A stretch of DNA of 64,000 nucleotides from Bacteroides luhongzhouii (GTDB taxonomy: Bacteria > Bacteroidota > Bacteroidia > Bacteroidales > Bacteroidaceae), in the NCBI RefSeq assembly GCF_009193295.2, contig NZ_CP059973.1, positions 3,596,001 through 3,660,000 on the forward strand. Reading direction: 5' to 3'. The translations under genes were made by a program, and so were the position numbers. The notes below the pieces were generated by a model that worked only from the letters and a program-made list of their open reading frames with translations, ran no database searches and was not told where the DNA came from. Shown piece by piece: positions 1 through 9,348 of the stretch (position 1 is its first letter; every line of letters begins with the position of its first letter).

Positions 1-93
1 CTGTAAGGGGAAGTAAGATACCTGTGGAGTGTTTTGAGCTTTGACCAGTGAGCTGGACAGGACAAGTGCAAGTATGAACGAGGTGGTTTTCAT
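1..93 (-). CDS. Exported protein, N-terminal fragment (cut by window edge)
   Basis: The last 93 bases on the minus strand read as an open N-terminus of 31 codons beginning MKTTSFILALVLSS, a typical cleavable signal peptide (Lys-Thr-Thr, hydrophobic core, then SLVKAQ). The rest lies beyond the left edge, so the mature protein cannot be named. It follows araB on the same strand after 141 bases and may be the last gene of the arabinose operon. Arabinose operons of Bacteroides often carry secreted arabinofuranosidases there, but that is inference only. Confidence 0.6.
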   Translation of the reverse strand, partial: MKTTSFILALVLSSSLVKAQNTPQVSYFPLQ

Positions 94-100
94 AATAATA

Positions 101-143
101 GTCTCCCCATCTCCCTCTCCAAAAGAGGAGAGGGGTGGAGATC
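101..143. repeat. Intergenic palindromic repeat, copy A
   Basis: An imperfect inverted repeat built on CTCCCTCTCC and GGAGAGGGG arms lies between araB and the exported-protein gene. Two relatives occur in the same operon at 4781-4813 and 4896-4936. The element resembles short dispersed hairpin repeats of Bacteroides intergenic regions and could act as an mRNA processing or attenuation hairpin. Confidence 0.55.
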
Positions 144-234
144 ATTAATGTTAATACTTAGTTAGGATTGATTATTGATAAACAGCGATTTATCGGCAAT
201 TTTTGATGAACAACAATGGATTGCCGATTGTCAA

Positions 235-1830
235 TTATTTAAATTTGACTGCTGCTTCTTCGATAGGTAATCCTGCCTTATAGTTTTCGATGTATGTATT
301 GAAACCGGCTACATCCTCGGGTGTAGGTGATACCTCGATACCCGCGTCACCGACAAATACGCTTTCATCCAGAAAATCGGCAAGAGATTGTTTCTTTTCA
401 TTGTTCACGAGGTAAGAACCTAACAGGGCAATACCCCAGGCACCACCTTCACCGGCTGTTTCCATCACAGAAATAGGTGAGTTGATAGCTGCAGCAAGTA
501 TTCTTTGACCTACTCCTTTTGTTCTGAATAATCCTCCATGACCTGTGATTCTGTCCACTTTGATTTTTTCTTCGTTGAACAGGATGTCATTGCCAATCTT
601 GAGCACTCCTACTGAAGCATACAAGTGAGACCTCATAAAGTTTGCCAGGTTGAACTTGTCATTTGCCGAACGTACAAACAACGGTCTTCCGTCAGCAAAT
701 CCTGTTACAGGCTCGCCTGAAATATAATTGTATGAAAGCAAACCTCCGCAGTCGGTATCACCGGTGAGCGCAATATTGTAGAGTTTGCTATAGATTTCAT
801 CCATATCTACAGGTATGCCCAGAAGTTCCTGATATTCTTTGAACAGGTTAACCCATGCGTTGAGATCAGAAGTACAGTTGTTGCAATGCACCATCGCTAC
901 CAAACTTCCGTCAGGAGTGGTCACCATGTCAATCATTTCGTATGGCTTCGACAAATCTTTCTCCAATACAATCATAGAGAATGAAGAAGTACCTGCCGAT
1001 ACATTTCCGGTGCGTTGTTTGACTGCATTGGTTGCAACCATTCCGGTACCTGCGTCTCCTTCCGGTGGACAAACCGGTATTCCTGCCTTCAAATGACCCG
1101 ATGCGTCGAGCTTTTTACTTCCTTCCGGAGTGAGGACACCGGCATTTTCACCTGCCGACAATACTTTAGGCAGAATATCCTCCAGTTTCCAGCTGTATTC
1201 TTTCGGAGCAATCAGTTTATCGAATTTAGCCACCATTTCAGCCGAGTAGTTGTTGGTTGTCGGATCGATAGGGAGCATACCCGATGCGTCGCCGATACCC
1301 AATACCTTTTTGCCGGTTATCTGCCAATGTACATAACCTGCCAGAGTAGTCAGGAAATCAATGTCATTCACATGCGCTTCATTGTCCAGGATAGCCTGGT
1401 ACAAATGGGAAATGCTCCATCGCAGAGGAATGTTGTAGACAAACAGTTCTGATAAAGCAGCAGCTGCCCGACCTGTATTCGTATTTCTCCAAGTGCGGAA
1501 AGGCACGAGGATTTCTTCTTTTTTGTTGAACGGCATATAACCATGCATCATGGCGCTGACACCGATAGCGGCCAGCGTTTCAATCTCTATGCCGTATAAG
1601 TTCTTTACGTTCGTGCGAAGGTCAGCGTAGCAGTCTTGCAGTCCCGACCAGATAGCTTCAATGCTATAAGTCCAGAGTCCGTCAACTAACTGGTTTTCCC
1701 AAGTGTGGCTGCCTTGAGCAATGGGCTTGTTTTCCTGGTCAATCAACACAGCTTTTATCCGTGTTGACCCCAGTTCTATACCAAGAATGGCTTTGCCAGC
1801 TTCGATGGTTGATTTTGCGTCTAATTTCAT
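235..1830 (-). CDS. araB: L-ribulokinase / FGGY-family carbohydrate kinase
   Basis: A 531-residue FGGY sugar kinase. The N-terminal phosphate-binding strand of the ASKHA fold is visible at residues 16-30 ([17 protein letters not shown]), and the C-terminal FGGY half has the adenosine-binding motif [14 protein letters not shown] near residue 460. In this operon it should phosphorylate L-ribulose to L-ribulose-5-phosphate in the cytoplasm. The sequence resembles Bacteroides proteins often labelled xylulokinase. Position next to araA and araD decides for ribulokinase. It lies 21 bases behind araA and is the last complete gene of the operon in this window. Confidence 0.8.
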   Translation of the reverse strand: MKLDAKSTIEAGKAILGIELGSTRIKAVLIDQENKPIAQGSHTWENQLVDGLWTYSIEAIWSGLQDCYADLRTNVKNLYGIEIETLAAIGVSAMMHGYMPFNKKEEILVPFRTWRNTNTGRAAAALSELFVYNIPLRWSISHLYQAILDNEAHVNDIDFLTTLAGYVHWQITGKKVLGIGDASGMLPIDPTTNNYSAEMVAKFDKLIAPKEYSWKLEDILPKVLSAGENAGVLTPEGSKKLDASGHLKAGIPVCPPEGDAGTGMVATNAVKQRTGNVSAGTSSFSMIVLEKDLSKPYEMIDMVTTPDGSLVAMVHCNNCTSDLNAWVNLFKEYQELLGIPVDMDEIYSKLYNIALTGDTDCGGLLSYNYISGEPVTGFADGRPLFVRSANDKFNLANFMRSHLYASVGVLKIGNDILFNEEKIKVDRITGHGGLFRTKGVGQRILAAAINSPISVMETAGEGGAWGIALLGSYLVNNEKKQSLADFLDESVFVGDAGIEVSPTPEDVAGFNTYIENYKAGLPIEEAAVKFK

Positions 1831-1851
1831 GTTGAAATCAATCTTTAAGGT

Positions 1852-3381
1852 TTAGCAAAGCGCTTTATTCAACATGTAATAAACTTCGTTCATACGCAGT
1901 TCTTTCTTGAAGCAGCTGATCGTAGTATCCTTGTTGATATGTACCATTTCGATACCTGCGATTTCAGCATAATCTTCCCAATATTCTGCTGTCAGGTCGT
2001 AAGAGAAGCAAGAGTGGTGAGTTCCACCAGCCAGAATCCATGCACCTGCACCCACTTCGAGGTTAGGCATCGGAATCCAGAGAGCAGAGGCAACCGGCAA
2101 CTTGGGCAGCGGTTTCGGTTCGATGCATTCCACATCGTTCACAATCAGACGGAAGCGGTTACCCATATCTACTATTGTAGCAGTGCATCCTGCGCCTGTT
2201 TTTGAAGTAAATACCAATCTTGCTGTTTGGCTCTTGCGGATCCCTATACCAAGGAAGTGTACTTCCAGGCGAGGTTTGTTGGCAGCGATAAGCGGACAGA
2301 TTTCCAACATGTGTGATTGCAGGATAGAGCTGTTGGCGCCGTCGAAGTTCAGTGTATAGTCTTCCAGGAATGAACAACCTTTGGGGAGTCCCTGATTCAT
2401 TACCCATACCGTACGGTAAAGAGCAGCCGATTTCCAGTCACCTTCAGCGCCGAATCCATAACCTTCTGCCATCAGACGTTGTGAAGCAAGCCCCGGGATC
2501 TGATCGAAACCATTGTATTCGATGTCGCCCAAATCGTCGAAGTTGGTCGTAAATCCTTTAGCGCCTTTAGCTTTCAGGATAGCACGCATGGCAAGTTCAG
2601 CTTTAGCGGCATTCCATACTTTTTGATAAGCTTCGGTCGATTTGTCTTCCAAAGAAGCATCGTGGTCGTATTCTTTGAAGTAAGTAGCTACCAGTGCATC
2701 TACATCTTCATTCTTGATTTCTTTGTGGTATTCCATCAATTCGCTTACCGGGCAATAATCTACGTGGTAGCCCATACGTTGTTCAGCTTCTACCTTATCA
2801 CCGTCGGTTACAGCTACGTTGTTCATCTGGTCACCGAAACGGATAATCAGCATATCCTGTGAATCTGCCCAACCGGCACAAACACGCATCCAGACAGCGA
2901 TCTTGTGCAAAGTGTCTTCCTCTTTCCAGTAACCTACCACTACTTTACGACGGATACGCATACGAGTACAGATGTGTCCGAATTCGCGGTCACCGTGAGC
3001 TGACTGGTTCAGGTTCATGAAGTCCATGTCCATTGTATCCCAAGGAATTTCCTTGTTGAACTGTGTGTGCAGGTGCAACAACGGCTTCTTCAACTGTTGC
3101 AGGCCATGAATCCACATCTTAGCAGGAGAGAAAGTATGCATCCAAGTGATTACGCCGACACATTTTTCATCGTTATTGGCTGCTTTGAAAACAGTTTCCA
3201 CTTCTTTAGAAGAGTTGGCAGTACCCTTATATACCACCTTAACAGGGAGTTTACCGGATTCATTCAGTCCGTTTACCATTTCATTAGAGTGTGCGTCTAC
3301 TGCGATTACTGCGTCACCTCCGTACAGAAGCTGAGCTCCTGTTACGAACCATACTTCATATTGATCAAATACGTTATTCAT
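1852..3381 (-). CDS. araA: L-arabinose isomerase
   Basis: At 509 residues this matches the usual length of AraA, which converts L-arabinose to L-ribulose using Mn2+. The expected metal-ligand segments can be seen: GFGAEGDWK and LEDYTLNF for the two glutamates, QSHMLEICP and GGTHHSCFSY for the two histidines. The start MNNVFDQYEVWFVTGAQ is the family's normal N-terminus. It sits 40 bases after araD and 21 bases before araB, in one transcription unit. Confidence 0.96.
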   Translation of the reverse strand: MNNVFDQYEVWFVTGAQLLYGGDAVIAVDAHSNEMVNGLNESGKLPVKVVYKGTANSSKEVETVFKAANNDEKCVGVITWMHTFSPAKMWIHGLQQLKKPLLHLHTQFNKEIPWDTMDMDFMNLNQSAHGDREFGHICTRMRIRRKVVVGYWKEEDTLHKIAVWMRVCAGWADSQDMLIIRFGDQMNNVAVTDGDKVEAEQRMGYHVDYCPVSELMEYHKEIKNEDVDALVATYFKEYDHDASLEDKSTEAYQKVWNAAKAELAMRAILKAKGAKGFTTNFDDLGDIEYNGFDQIPGLASQRLMAEGYGFGAEGDWKSAALYRTVWVMNQGLPKGCSFLEDYTLNFDGANSSILQSHMLEICPLIAANKPRLEVHFLGIGIRKSQTARLVFTSKTGAGCTATIVDMGNRFRLIVNDVECIEPKPLPKLPVASALWIPMPNLEVGAGAWILAGGTHHSCFSYDLTAEYWEDYAEIAGIEMVHINKDTTISCFKKELRMNEVYYMLNKALC

Positions 3382-3421
3382 AATGTTATTGCTTTAATTT
3401 TTAATATCTATTTTTTAGTTG

Positions 3422-4105
3422 TTACTGTCCATAATAAGCATTCGGACCATGCTTGCGACTGAAATGTTTTTCTACCAGCAATGGGTTCATTGTTAAATTC
3501 GGGTTTACCGCATAAGCGATACTTGCCATTTTGGCTACCTGTTCCATTACCACAGCGTTGTGTACAGCATCGTGCGCGTCTTTCCCCCAAGAAAAAGGAC
3601 CGTGATTCTTCACCAACACTCCCGGTGTGTGTACAGGATTCAATCCTTCAAAACGTTTTACTATCACATTACCGGTTTCCAGTTCGTAAGCGCCTTTCAC
3701 TTCGGCTTCCGTCATATCTGCTGTGCAGGGAATGGCATCATGGAAATAATCCGCGTGAGTCGTTCCGATGTTCGGAATGTCGCATCCCGCCTGTGCCCAG
3801 GCAGTCGCATAAGTAGAGTGAGTGTGTACCACTCCGCCAATCTCCGGAAATGCTTTGTAAAGCACTACGTGAGTAGGAGTATCCGAGGATGGCTTCAGCC
3901 GTCCTTCAACGACCTTGCCATCCAGATCCACTACTACCATATCTTCTGCTTTCATGTCATCATAACTTACGCCACTGGGTTTGATTACTACCAGTCCGCT
4001 TTCACGGTCGATAGCAGAAACATTACCCCAGGTAAAGATGACTAATCCATGCTTTACCAATTCGAGATTGGCATGAAATACTTTTTCTTTTAGTTCTTCC
4101 AGCAT
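3422..4105 (-). CDS. araD: L-ribulose-5-phosphate 4-epimerase
   Basis: A 227-residue class II aldolase/adducin-family protein, close to the 231 residues of E. coli AraD. The zinc-binding [14 protein letters not shown] motif (about residues 95-108) and the third histidine in [11 protein letters not shown] (about 170) are present. The N-terminus [20 protein letters not shown] and the [10 protein letters not shown] segment fit AraD. It makes D-xylulose-5-phosphate, the last step into the pentose phosphate pathway. The gene begins 5 bases after the araR stop codon. Confidence 0.96.
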   Translation of the reverse strand: MLEELKEKVFHANLELVKHGLVIFTWGNVSAIDRESGLVVIKPSGVSYDDMKAEDMVVVDLDGKVVEGRLKPSSDTPTHVVLYKAFPEIGGVVHTHSTYATAWAQAGCDIPNIGTTHADYFHDAIPCTADMTEAEVKGAYELETGNVIVKRFEGLNPVHTPGVLVKNHGPFSWGKDAHDAVHNAVVMEQVAKMASIAYAVNPNLTMNPLLVEKHFSRKHGPNAYYGQ

Positions 4106-4110
4106 AATGA

Positions 4111-4854
4111 TTAGATTTTAAATTTCGGGTCTTTGCGGTAAGCCTTGCCGTTGAACTTATACAAGGCAGCCCCCCGTTTGGAACCCAGTTTATCAATTTT
4201 ATCAGTCTTTTCTATATAATCCATTTCAGCCACTCTTTTACGGAAATTCCGTTTATCCATCGGTTCGTCGTAAATCGCTTCATATAGACTTTGCAGTTGA
4301 GACAACGTAAAGAGTTTCGGAAGCAGATTGAATCCGATAGGTTCTACGGATGCTTTCTGTTTCATCAGTTCCCGTGCTTTTTCTACCATTTCAGGATGGT
4401 CGAAGATAAGCGGGGGAAGTTCGTTCATATTCACCCAGTAAGCATTGTGCTTCTGAACCAGTTTCCGGTCATACTCATTGATGTTAATCAATGCATAGTA
4501 AGCCACAGAGATAACCCGTTCGCCCGGATCGCGGTCGATAGCTCCAAAAGCTCCTACCTGTTCCATATAAACGTTTTCCAGTCCGGTAAGCTCATGCAAT
4601 ACACGTTTGGCGGCATCATCCACACTTTCATTGTTTTGCACAAATCCTCCCATCAGTGACCATTCACCCATTGCCGGCTCGAAGTTTCTCTTCAACAATA
4701 ATAGGCTGATTTCCCCTTCGTAGAAACCAAAGATGATGCAGTCGATACCGACATAGAAGGTGGGATTCGAGCTGTAATAAGCCTCTCCCCGGTCCTTTCC
4801 AGAGGAGAGGGAGTTCGAGCTTATCATTGACTCTTGTGAATTATCTTTATCCAT
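4111..4854 (-). CDS. araR: AraR-type NUDIX-domain transcriptional repressor of arabinose genes
   Basis: 247 residues: a NUDIX-like domain (about 30-165) and a C-terminal winged-helix segment ([27 protein letters not shown], about 180-235). The NUDIX box is degenerate (RVLHELTGL where hydrolases have REUxEExGU), so it probably binds a ligand and does not hydrolyse one. This is the layout of the NrtR-related AraR family described for B. thetaiotaomicron, which senses L-arabinose and controls this operon. The first 25 or so residues are Ser/Lys-rich and partly encoded by a palindromic repeat (4781-4813), so the native start may be nearer [11 protein letters not shown]. Likely targets are the palindromes at 7841-7879. 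Confidence 0.85.
   Translation of the reverse strand: MDKDNSQESMISSNSLSSGKDRGEAYYSSNPTFYVGIDCIIFGFYEGEISLLLLKRNFEPAMGEWSLMGGFVQNNESVDDAAKRVLHELTGLENVYMEQVGAFGAIDRDPGERVISVAYYALININEYDRKLVQKHNAYWVNMNELPPLIFDHPEMVEKARELMKQKASVEPIGFNLLPKLFTLSQLQSLYEAIYDEPMDKRNFRKRVAEMDYIEKTDKIDKLGSKRGAALYKFNGKAYRKDPKFKI
4781..4813. repeat. Palindromic repeat, copy B, inside the araR coding sequence
   Basis: CCTCTCCCC and GGAGAGGGAG arms like those of copies A and C lie within the first 25 codons of araR. The repeat adds a low-complexity [16 protein letters not shown] stretch ahead of the conserved NUDIX fold. Confidence 0.5.
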
Positions 4855-4895
4855 TAGATTGTATTTTTTTGTAATAAACAGCCTTCGTAAGCAAG

Positions 4896-4936
4896 CCTTC
4901 AGGCTCCCTCTCCTTGGGAGAGAGGGCGAAGGTCCT
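4896..4936. repeat. Palindromic repeat, copy C, between symporter and araR
   Basis: CCTTC-(a)-GGCTCCCTCTCC pairs with GGAGAGAGGGC-GAAGG around a short loop. It occupies most of the 84-base gap between the symporter gene and araR, so it could be an intra-operon terminator or RNA stabilising hairpin that sets different levels for the genes on each side. Confidence 0.5.
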
Positions 4937-4938
4937 TT

Positions 4939-6633
4939 TTACCAGAAATACCAGTAGAAAGCAGCTGTAATAGCCAGGATAATTACAGTATGAATAATAT
5001 CCCAGTGATTCCAGCTTGTACGTGTAGCAGCTTTTTGCTCTTTGGTAGCTGTTCCGAATACTAGTCCCTGAATCTTTTCTGCAGTAGGTGCTTTTGTTGC
5101 CAGACTGACTACAATTACTACAATAATACAGAACAGGAACATCCATCCGCAGAAGAACAACCAGTTCATGTCATAGAACAGATATTTAAAGGTAGAATCC
5201 GCTACTTCACCTGCATTGCTATAATACACCTTAGCCCCCAGACGAGTTAAACCAATGACCATACCGGAGATTAATCCCCACATACCACCTTGTGCGGAAG
5301 TACGTTTCCAACAAATACCCAGTAAAAAGGCTGCCGCGATACCAGGCGCCAATACAGACTGAACATCCTGCAAGTAAGTGTAAAGTACATCACCTACACT
5401 TCGCATGATAGGAATCCATAGAATACCTAAAATAACGATTACAACTGTGGCAACCTGACCGATCCCCACCAGTTTCTTCTCCGGAGTTTCCGGTCTGAAA
5501 CGTTTGTAAAAGTCAATAGTAAACAACATCGCTGACGAGTTAAACAGGGATGCGAGAGAACTCATTAAAGCAGCAAGAATGCCACATACTACCAGACCTT
5601 TCACACCGGCAGGAAGTAATTTGGCTACTAATGTCGGGAAAGCGGCATCGGCATTTGCTGTTCCGTTAGCCAGCAACGGCAAGAAACCTTCACCACCAGT
5701 ACCGATATATTTCTGGTGTAATGCAAATGCGATCATACCAGGAATCAAGAAAAGGAATACGGGTAACAGTTTTAGATAAGCACCGAAAATAGTACCACGA
5801 CGAGCTTCCATTTCATTTTTACCTGAAAGTACACGTTGAACGATGAATTGGTCGGTACACCAGTACCAGAAACCGATAATAGCCGAACCGATCAAAGCAC
5901 CCAGCCAAGGGAAGTTTGCGTCATCATTGCTACGGATCAGGTTAGTCATTGTATCGCCGTAATCATTTACGGTAACAGCCCCACAGACTCTCATCATTTC
6001 GTCCCATCCGCCTAATTCTTTGAAGCCGAGTACCAGAATTATTAATGATCCTAGCAGTAGGATAGGGGTTTGAAGAACAGAAGTGTAAAGAACTGATTTC
6101 ATACCACCGAAGATAGTATAAAGTGCCGTTAATACTACCAGACCGATGGCTGCAATCCAGAAGAAATCAATACCCCAAAGTTCTTTGATACCGAATACCT
6201 GTTGGAATACGAGGCCACCGGCATATACGGTTACGGCTACTTTGGTTAAGACATAACTAACCAAAGAGATGACCGACAGGATTGTACGTGATTGAGGATT
6301 ATAGCGGCGTTCCAGAAATTCCGGCATTGTATATACCATGCTTCGTGTGTAGAAGGGTACAAATACCCATCCCAGAATCAAGATCATCCATCCCTGAATT
6401 TCCCAGTGTGCCATAGCCATACCACTGGATGCGCCGGCTCCTGCCAGTCCGATCAAGTGTTCCGAACCGATGTTTGATGCAAAAATAGAGGCACCGATCG
6501 CGAGCCATGTTGCGTCGCGTCCGCCTAAGAAATAGTCTGCCGAGTCATTTTGTTTTTGTCTGACTACCCAAACAATAATACCGATCAGAGCCAGGAAAAA
6601 GACTCCGATTACCAGCCAATCTAATGTTTCCAC
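4939..6633 (-). CDS. Sodium/solute symporter (SSS family), probable L-arabinose transporter
   Basis: A 564-residue polytopic membrane protein with the SSS (SLC5-like) pattern: METLDWLVIGVFFLALIGIIVWV as first helix, the GGRDATWLAIGASIFASNIGSEHLIGLAG region typical of SGLT-like symporters near residue 37, FGGMKSVLYTS near 175 and GICWKRTSAQGGMWG near 440. It should import sugar with Na+ across the inner membrane. L-arabinose is inferred from the operon. It lies 25 bases behind the mutarotase gene. Confidence 0.85.
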   Translation of the reverse strand: METLDWLVIGVFFLALIGIIVWVVRQKQNDSADYFLGGRDATWLAIGASIFASNIGSEHLIGLAGAGASSGMAMAHWEIQGWMILILGWVFVPFYTRSMVYTMPEFLERRYNPQSRTILSVISLVSYVLTKVAVTVYAGGLVFQQVFGIKELWGIDFFWIAAIGLVVLTALYTIFGGMKSVLYTSVLQTPILLLGSLIILVLGFKELGGWDEMMRVCGAVTVNDYGDTMTNLIRSNDDANFPWLGALIGSAIIGFWYWCTDQFIVQRVLSGKNEMEARRGTIFGAYLKLLPVFLFLIPGMIAFALHQKYIGTGGEGFLPLLANGTANADAAFPTLVAKLLPAGVKGLVVCGILAALMSSLASLFNSSAMLFTIDFYKRFRPETPEKKLVGIGQVATVVIVILGILWIPIMRSVGDVLYTYLQDVQSVLAPGIAAAFLLGICWKRTSAQGGMWGLISGMVIGLTRLGAKVYYSNAGEVADSTFKYLFYDMNWLFFCGWMFLFCIIVVIVVSLATKAPTAEKIQGLVFGTATKEQKAATRTSWNHWDIIHTVIILAITAAFYWYFW

Positions 6634-6658
6634 AATAAAAATGATTTATAAGTTAATA

Positions 6659-7798
6659 TTATTTCTCTACAGAGAATTTGAAAATACATTCGCTATTATA
6701 AGTTTGTCCCGGTTCCAGTACAACAGAAGGCCAGTCTGCCTTGTTAGGGCTGTCAGGATAGTGTTGTGTTTCCAGGCAGACAGAAGCACGTTGGTTGTAA
6801 ACGATGCCTTTCTTTCCGGTTACGGTTCCATCGAGGAAGTTTCCTGTGTAAACCTGTACCCCCGGTTCATTGGTATATACTTCCAGAGTGATACCACTTT
6901 CAGGTGAGGTAAGTTTTGCGGCAACTTGAGAAAGATCTCCCTTTGTGTTGAGTACCCAGTTGTGGTCATATCCTTTTCCGTTCTTCAGCTGAACGAAATC
7001 GTAGTTGTCGATCTCTTTGCCTACAGCTTTTGGAGTCGTAAAGTCCATCGGAGTGTCTTTTACCGGAGCGATTTCGCCTGTCGTCATAAAGGTACTGTCT
7101 ACCGGAGTATAATAGTCTGCGTTCACATACAATATATTGTCGGTTGAAGCTTTTGACGGATCACCAGCCAGGTTGAAGTAAGAGTGGTTGGTCATATTGA
7201 TGATCGTCTTTTTATCGGTAGTTGCGCTATATTTGATATCGATAGCGTTGTCTTCAGTCAGTTTGTAAGTCACTTTAGCTGTTACATTACCGGGGAAATT
7301 TTCGTCTCCGTCCGGTGAGACAAGTGTCAGTTCCAGCGTTGTCGGATCAATCAGATTAGCTTCATAAACTTTGTATTGCCAACCTTTCGGACCTCCGTGC
7401 AGGCAGTGGCCGAAATTGTTTTGCGGCAGTTGGATCGTGTCACCGTCCAATGCGAAACGTCCCTGGTTGATACGGTTCGCATAGCGTCCGATAGAAGCAC
7501 CAAAGTCGCTGGGTACATTAATATAGTCAGCAATGCTGTCAAAACCTAAAACTACATCCTGCATCTTACCGTTCTTGTCGGGTACCATGACAGACACGAT
7601 ACGTCCTCCGAAGTTAGTGACGCATACTTCCATGCCTGCCTTGTTCTTTAAGGTGTAAAGAGCAGTTTTGGCATTGTTCACTTCTGTTTGAAATTTTACC
7701 GGATCAAGACCGGACAAAGTCAGCTCGGAAACCGGCTTGTTATTGCATGCAACCAGCATCAGCGCGGCAAATCCTGCAAGTAGAAAATGTTTTTTCAT
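6659..7798 (-). CDS. galM: Aldose 1-epimerase (mutarotase), lipoprotein form
   Basis: 379 residues. The N-terminus MKKHFLLAGFAALMLVAC is a lipoprotein signal with lipobox LVAC, so the enzyme should be lipid-anchored outside the cytoplasm. The body is GalM-like: GRYANRINQGRF, NFGHCLHGGPKGWQ, NMTNHSYFNLAG (catalytic His) and VVLEPGQTY (catalytic Glu). It would interconvert anomers of arabinose or related sugars before import by the next gene. First gene of the arabinose operon, with a 46-base leader. Contrast the cytoplasmic paralogue at 10712-11809. Confidence 0.9.
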   Translation of the reverse strand: MKKHFLLAGFAALMLVACNNKPVSELTLSGLDPVKFQTEVNNAKTALYTLKNKAGMEVCVTNFGGRIVSVMVPDKNGKMQDVVLGFDSIADYINVPSDFGASIGRYANRINQGRFALDGDTIQLPQNNFGHCLHGGPKGWQYKVYEANLIDPTTLELTLVSPDGDENFPGNVTAKVTYKLTEDNAIDIKYSATTDKKTIINMTNHSYFNLAGDPSKASTDNILYVNADYYTPVDSTFMTTGEIAPVKDTPMDFTTPKAVGKEIDNYDFVQLKNGKGYDHNWVLNTKGDLSQVAAKLTSPESGITLEVYTNEPGVQVYTGNFLDGTVTGKKGIVYNQRASVCLETQHYPDSPNKADWPSVVLEPGQTYNSECIFKFSVEK

Positions 7799-7840
7799 GG
7801 TTTTATTTTTAATGAAAATGAGATATTTATCTTATTTTGG

Positions 7841-7879
7841 GTGTAAAAGTAACACTTTTGTTTGGTGTATCAAATACAC
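7841..7879 (-). promoter_or_regulatory. Arabinose operon promoter with two overlapping AraR-like operators
   Basis: On the minus strand a -33 TTTG (7871-7874) and a -7 box TACTTTTA (7844-7851, seven of eight to TAnnTTTG) are 19 bases apart. Each is covered by a 15-bp palindrome of the form GTGT-N7-ACAC: GTGTATCAAATACAC at 7865-7879 over the -33 box and GTGTAAAAGTAACAC at 7841-7855 over the -7 box, centres 24 bp apart. Blocking both boxes is what a repressor would do. Assignment to AraR is inferred from the operon. The remainder of the 348-base gap 7799-8146 holds only the galK terminator and AT-rich sequence. Confidence 0.7.
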
Positions 7880-8079
7880 TCTTATATGTTGTGCAGCATA
7901 AATGGTGTGTTTTATTATTTTCCATATAATAGAGTGGGTTAATAAGTGCTTTTTGATCTGGTTTCGTATTCTAAATATCAGATGCGGATGGAAAATTGTG
8001 CAAATGAATTCGGGTACGGGGAAATAAGTAGAATTAATTAGATATTATCAGATCAATAGATTTTAGATTTTTGTTAATT

Positions 8080-8116
8080 GTAAAAAGTAAAGGCGGCTCC
8101 CATCACGGAAGCCGCC
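8080..8116 (-). terminator. Intrinsic terminator after galK
   Basis: Minus-strand hairpin GGCGGCT / AGCCGCC (8092-8098 with 8110-8116, 11-base loop) followed by TTTACTTTTT. It ends the galactose operon. Confidence 0.8.
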
Positions 8117-8146
8117 CTTCTTACTTATTTAATAACGAATAAATTC

Positions 8147-9301
8147 TTATTCCAGTCTACGAGAACCGTCACCGATTACTACGTCATACACTTTCGGGCT
8201 TCTGCCGAATTTAGCTTTGAAAGCAGCTTTTGTTTTTTCAACGAAGTTATCATACAGCTCATCCTTAACAAGGTTGATAGTACAACCACCGAAGCCACCA
8301 CCCATTACGCGTGAACCGGTTACACCGTATTCCTTAGCGCAGTCATTCAGGAAGTCGAGTTCTTCGCAGCTTACTTCGTACAGCTTGCTCATGCCATGGT
8401 GAGTTTCGTACATCTTCTGGCCAACAGTTTCGTAATCATCCTTTTCCAATGCCTCGCAAACATCGAGTACACGCTGGATTTCTTCGATTACATATTCTGC
8501 ACGCATATAGTCTTCAGCGCTGATATCAGCTTTCGCTTCTTCCAGCATAGCCATTGTACAGTCACGCAGGAATTCTACGTGCGGATGTTTTTTCTGGATA
8601 GCGGCAACAGCAGCTTCACAGCTTTGGCGACGCTTGTTGTAAGCCGAAGAAGCCAATTCATGTTTAACCACTGAATCCATCAGAACCAGACGATAGCCTT
8701 CCGGATGGAATGGGAAATACTGATATTCCAGTGAACGGCAATCCAAACGGATCAAGCTGCCGGCTTTACCGAATACGGAAGCAAACTGGTCCATGATGCC
8801 ACAGTTAACACCGCAGTAGTTATGTTCTGTTGCCTGGCCCACTTTAGCCAATTCGAATTTATCTATTTTGTTTTCACCGAACAGTTCATTCAATGCGAAA
8901 GCATAAGTACTTTCCAAAGCTGCAGAAGAAGACATACCTGCACCCAGAGGCACATCACCTGCAAAAGCAGTATTGAATCCCTTCACGTTAACACCGCGTT
9001 TAATCATTTCACGGCATACACCGAAAATATATCTTGCCCAGCTGGCACGTGGAGCGTCCTCTTCGTTCAGACCAAATTCTACATAGTCTTTCAAGTCGAT
9101 AGAGTAAGCTCTCACCTTGTCAGTACCGTTCGGTTTGATTTCAGCAATCATGCCTTTGTCTACGGCTCCCGGAAATACGAATCCACCATTGTAGTCAGTG
9201 TGTTCACCGATCAGATTGATACGGCCCGGAGAAGCATATAAAAATCCAGTAGTTCCGTCAAAGTGTTTAATGAAGCGACTTCTTACGTATTCTGTATCCA
9301 T
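8147..9301 (-). CDS. galK: Galactokinase
   Basis: 384 residues, the normal GalK length. All three GHMP-kinase motifs are present: the galactokinase signature GRINLIGEHTDYNGGFVFP (residues 25-43), the ATP loop PLGAGMSSSAALE (about 118-130) and the C-terminal GSRVMGGGFGGCTINLV (about 330-346). It phosphorylates alpha-D-galactose at C1 in the cytoplasm. Last gene of the operon galM-transporter-galK, 47 bases after the transporter and followed by a terminator. Confidence 0.97.
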   Translation of the reverse strand: MDTEYVRSRFIKHFDGTTGFLYASPGRINLIGEHTDYNGGFVFPGAVDKGMIAEIKPNGTDKVRAYSIDLKDYVEFGLNEEDAPRASWARYIFGVCREMIKRGVNVKGFNTAFAGDVPLGAGMSSSAALESTYAFALNELFGENKIDKFELAKVGQATEHNYCGVNCGIMDQFASVFGKAGSLIRLDCRSLEYQYFPFHPEGYRLVLMDSVVKHELASSAYNKRRQSCEAAVAAIQKKHPHVEFLRDCTMAMLEEAKADISAEDYMRAEYVIEEIQRVLDVCEALEKDDYETVGQKMYETHHGMSKLYEVSCEELDFLNDCAKEYGVTGSRVMGGGFGGCTINLVKDELYDNFVEKTKAAFKAKFGRSPKVYDVVIGDGSRRLE

Positions 9302-9348
9302 GATATTTATATTTTAAAGGTGAATAAATTGAATTCTATTCTATTAAA

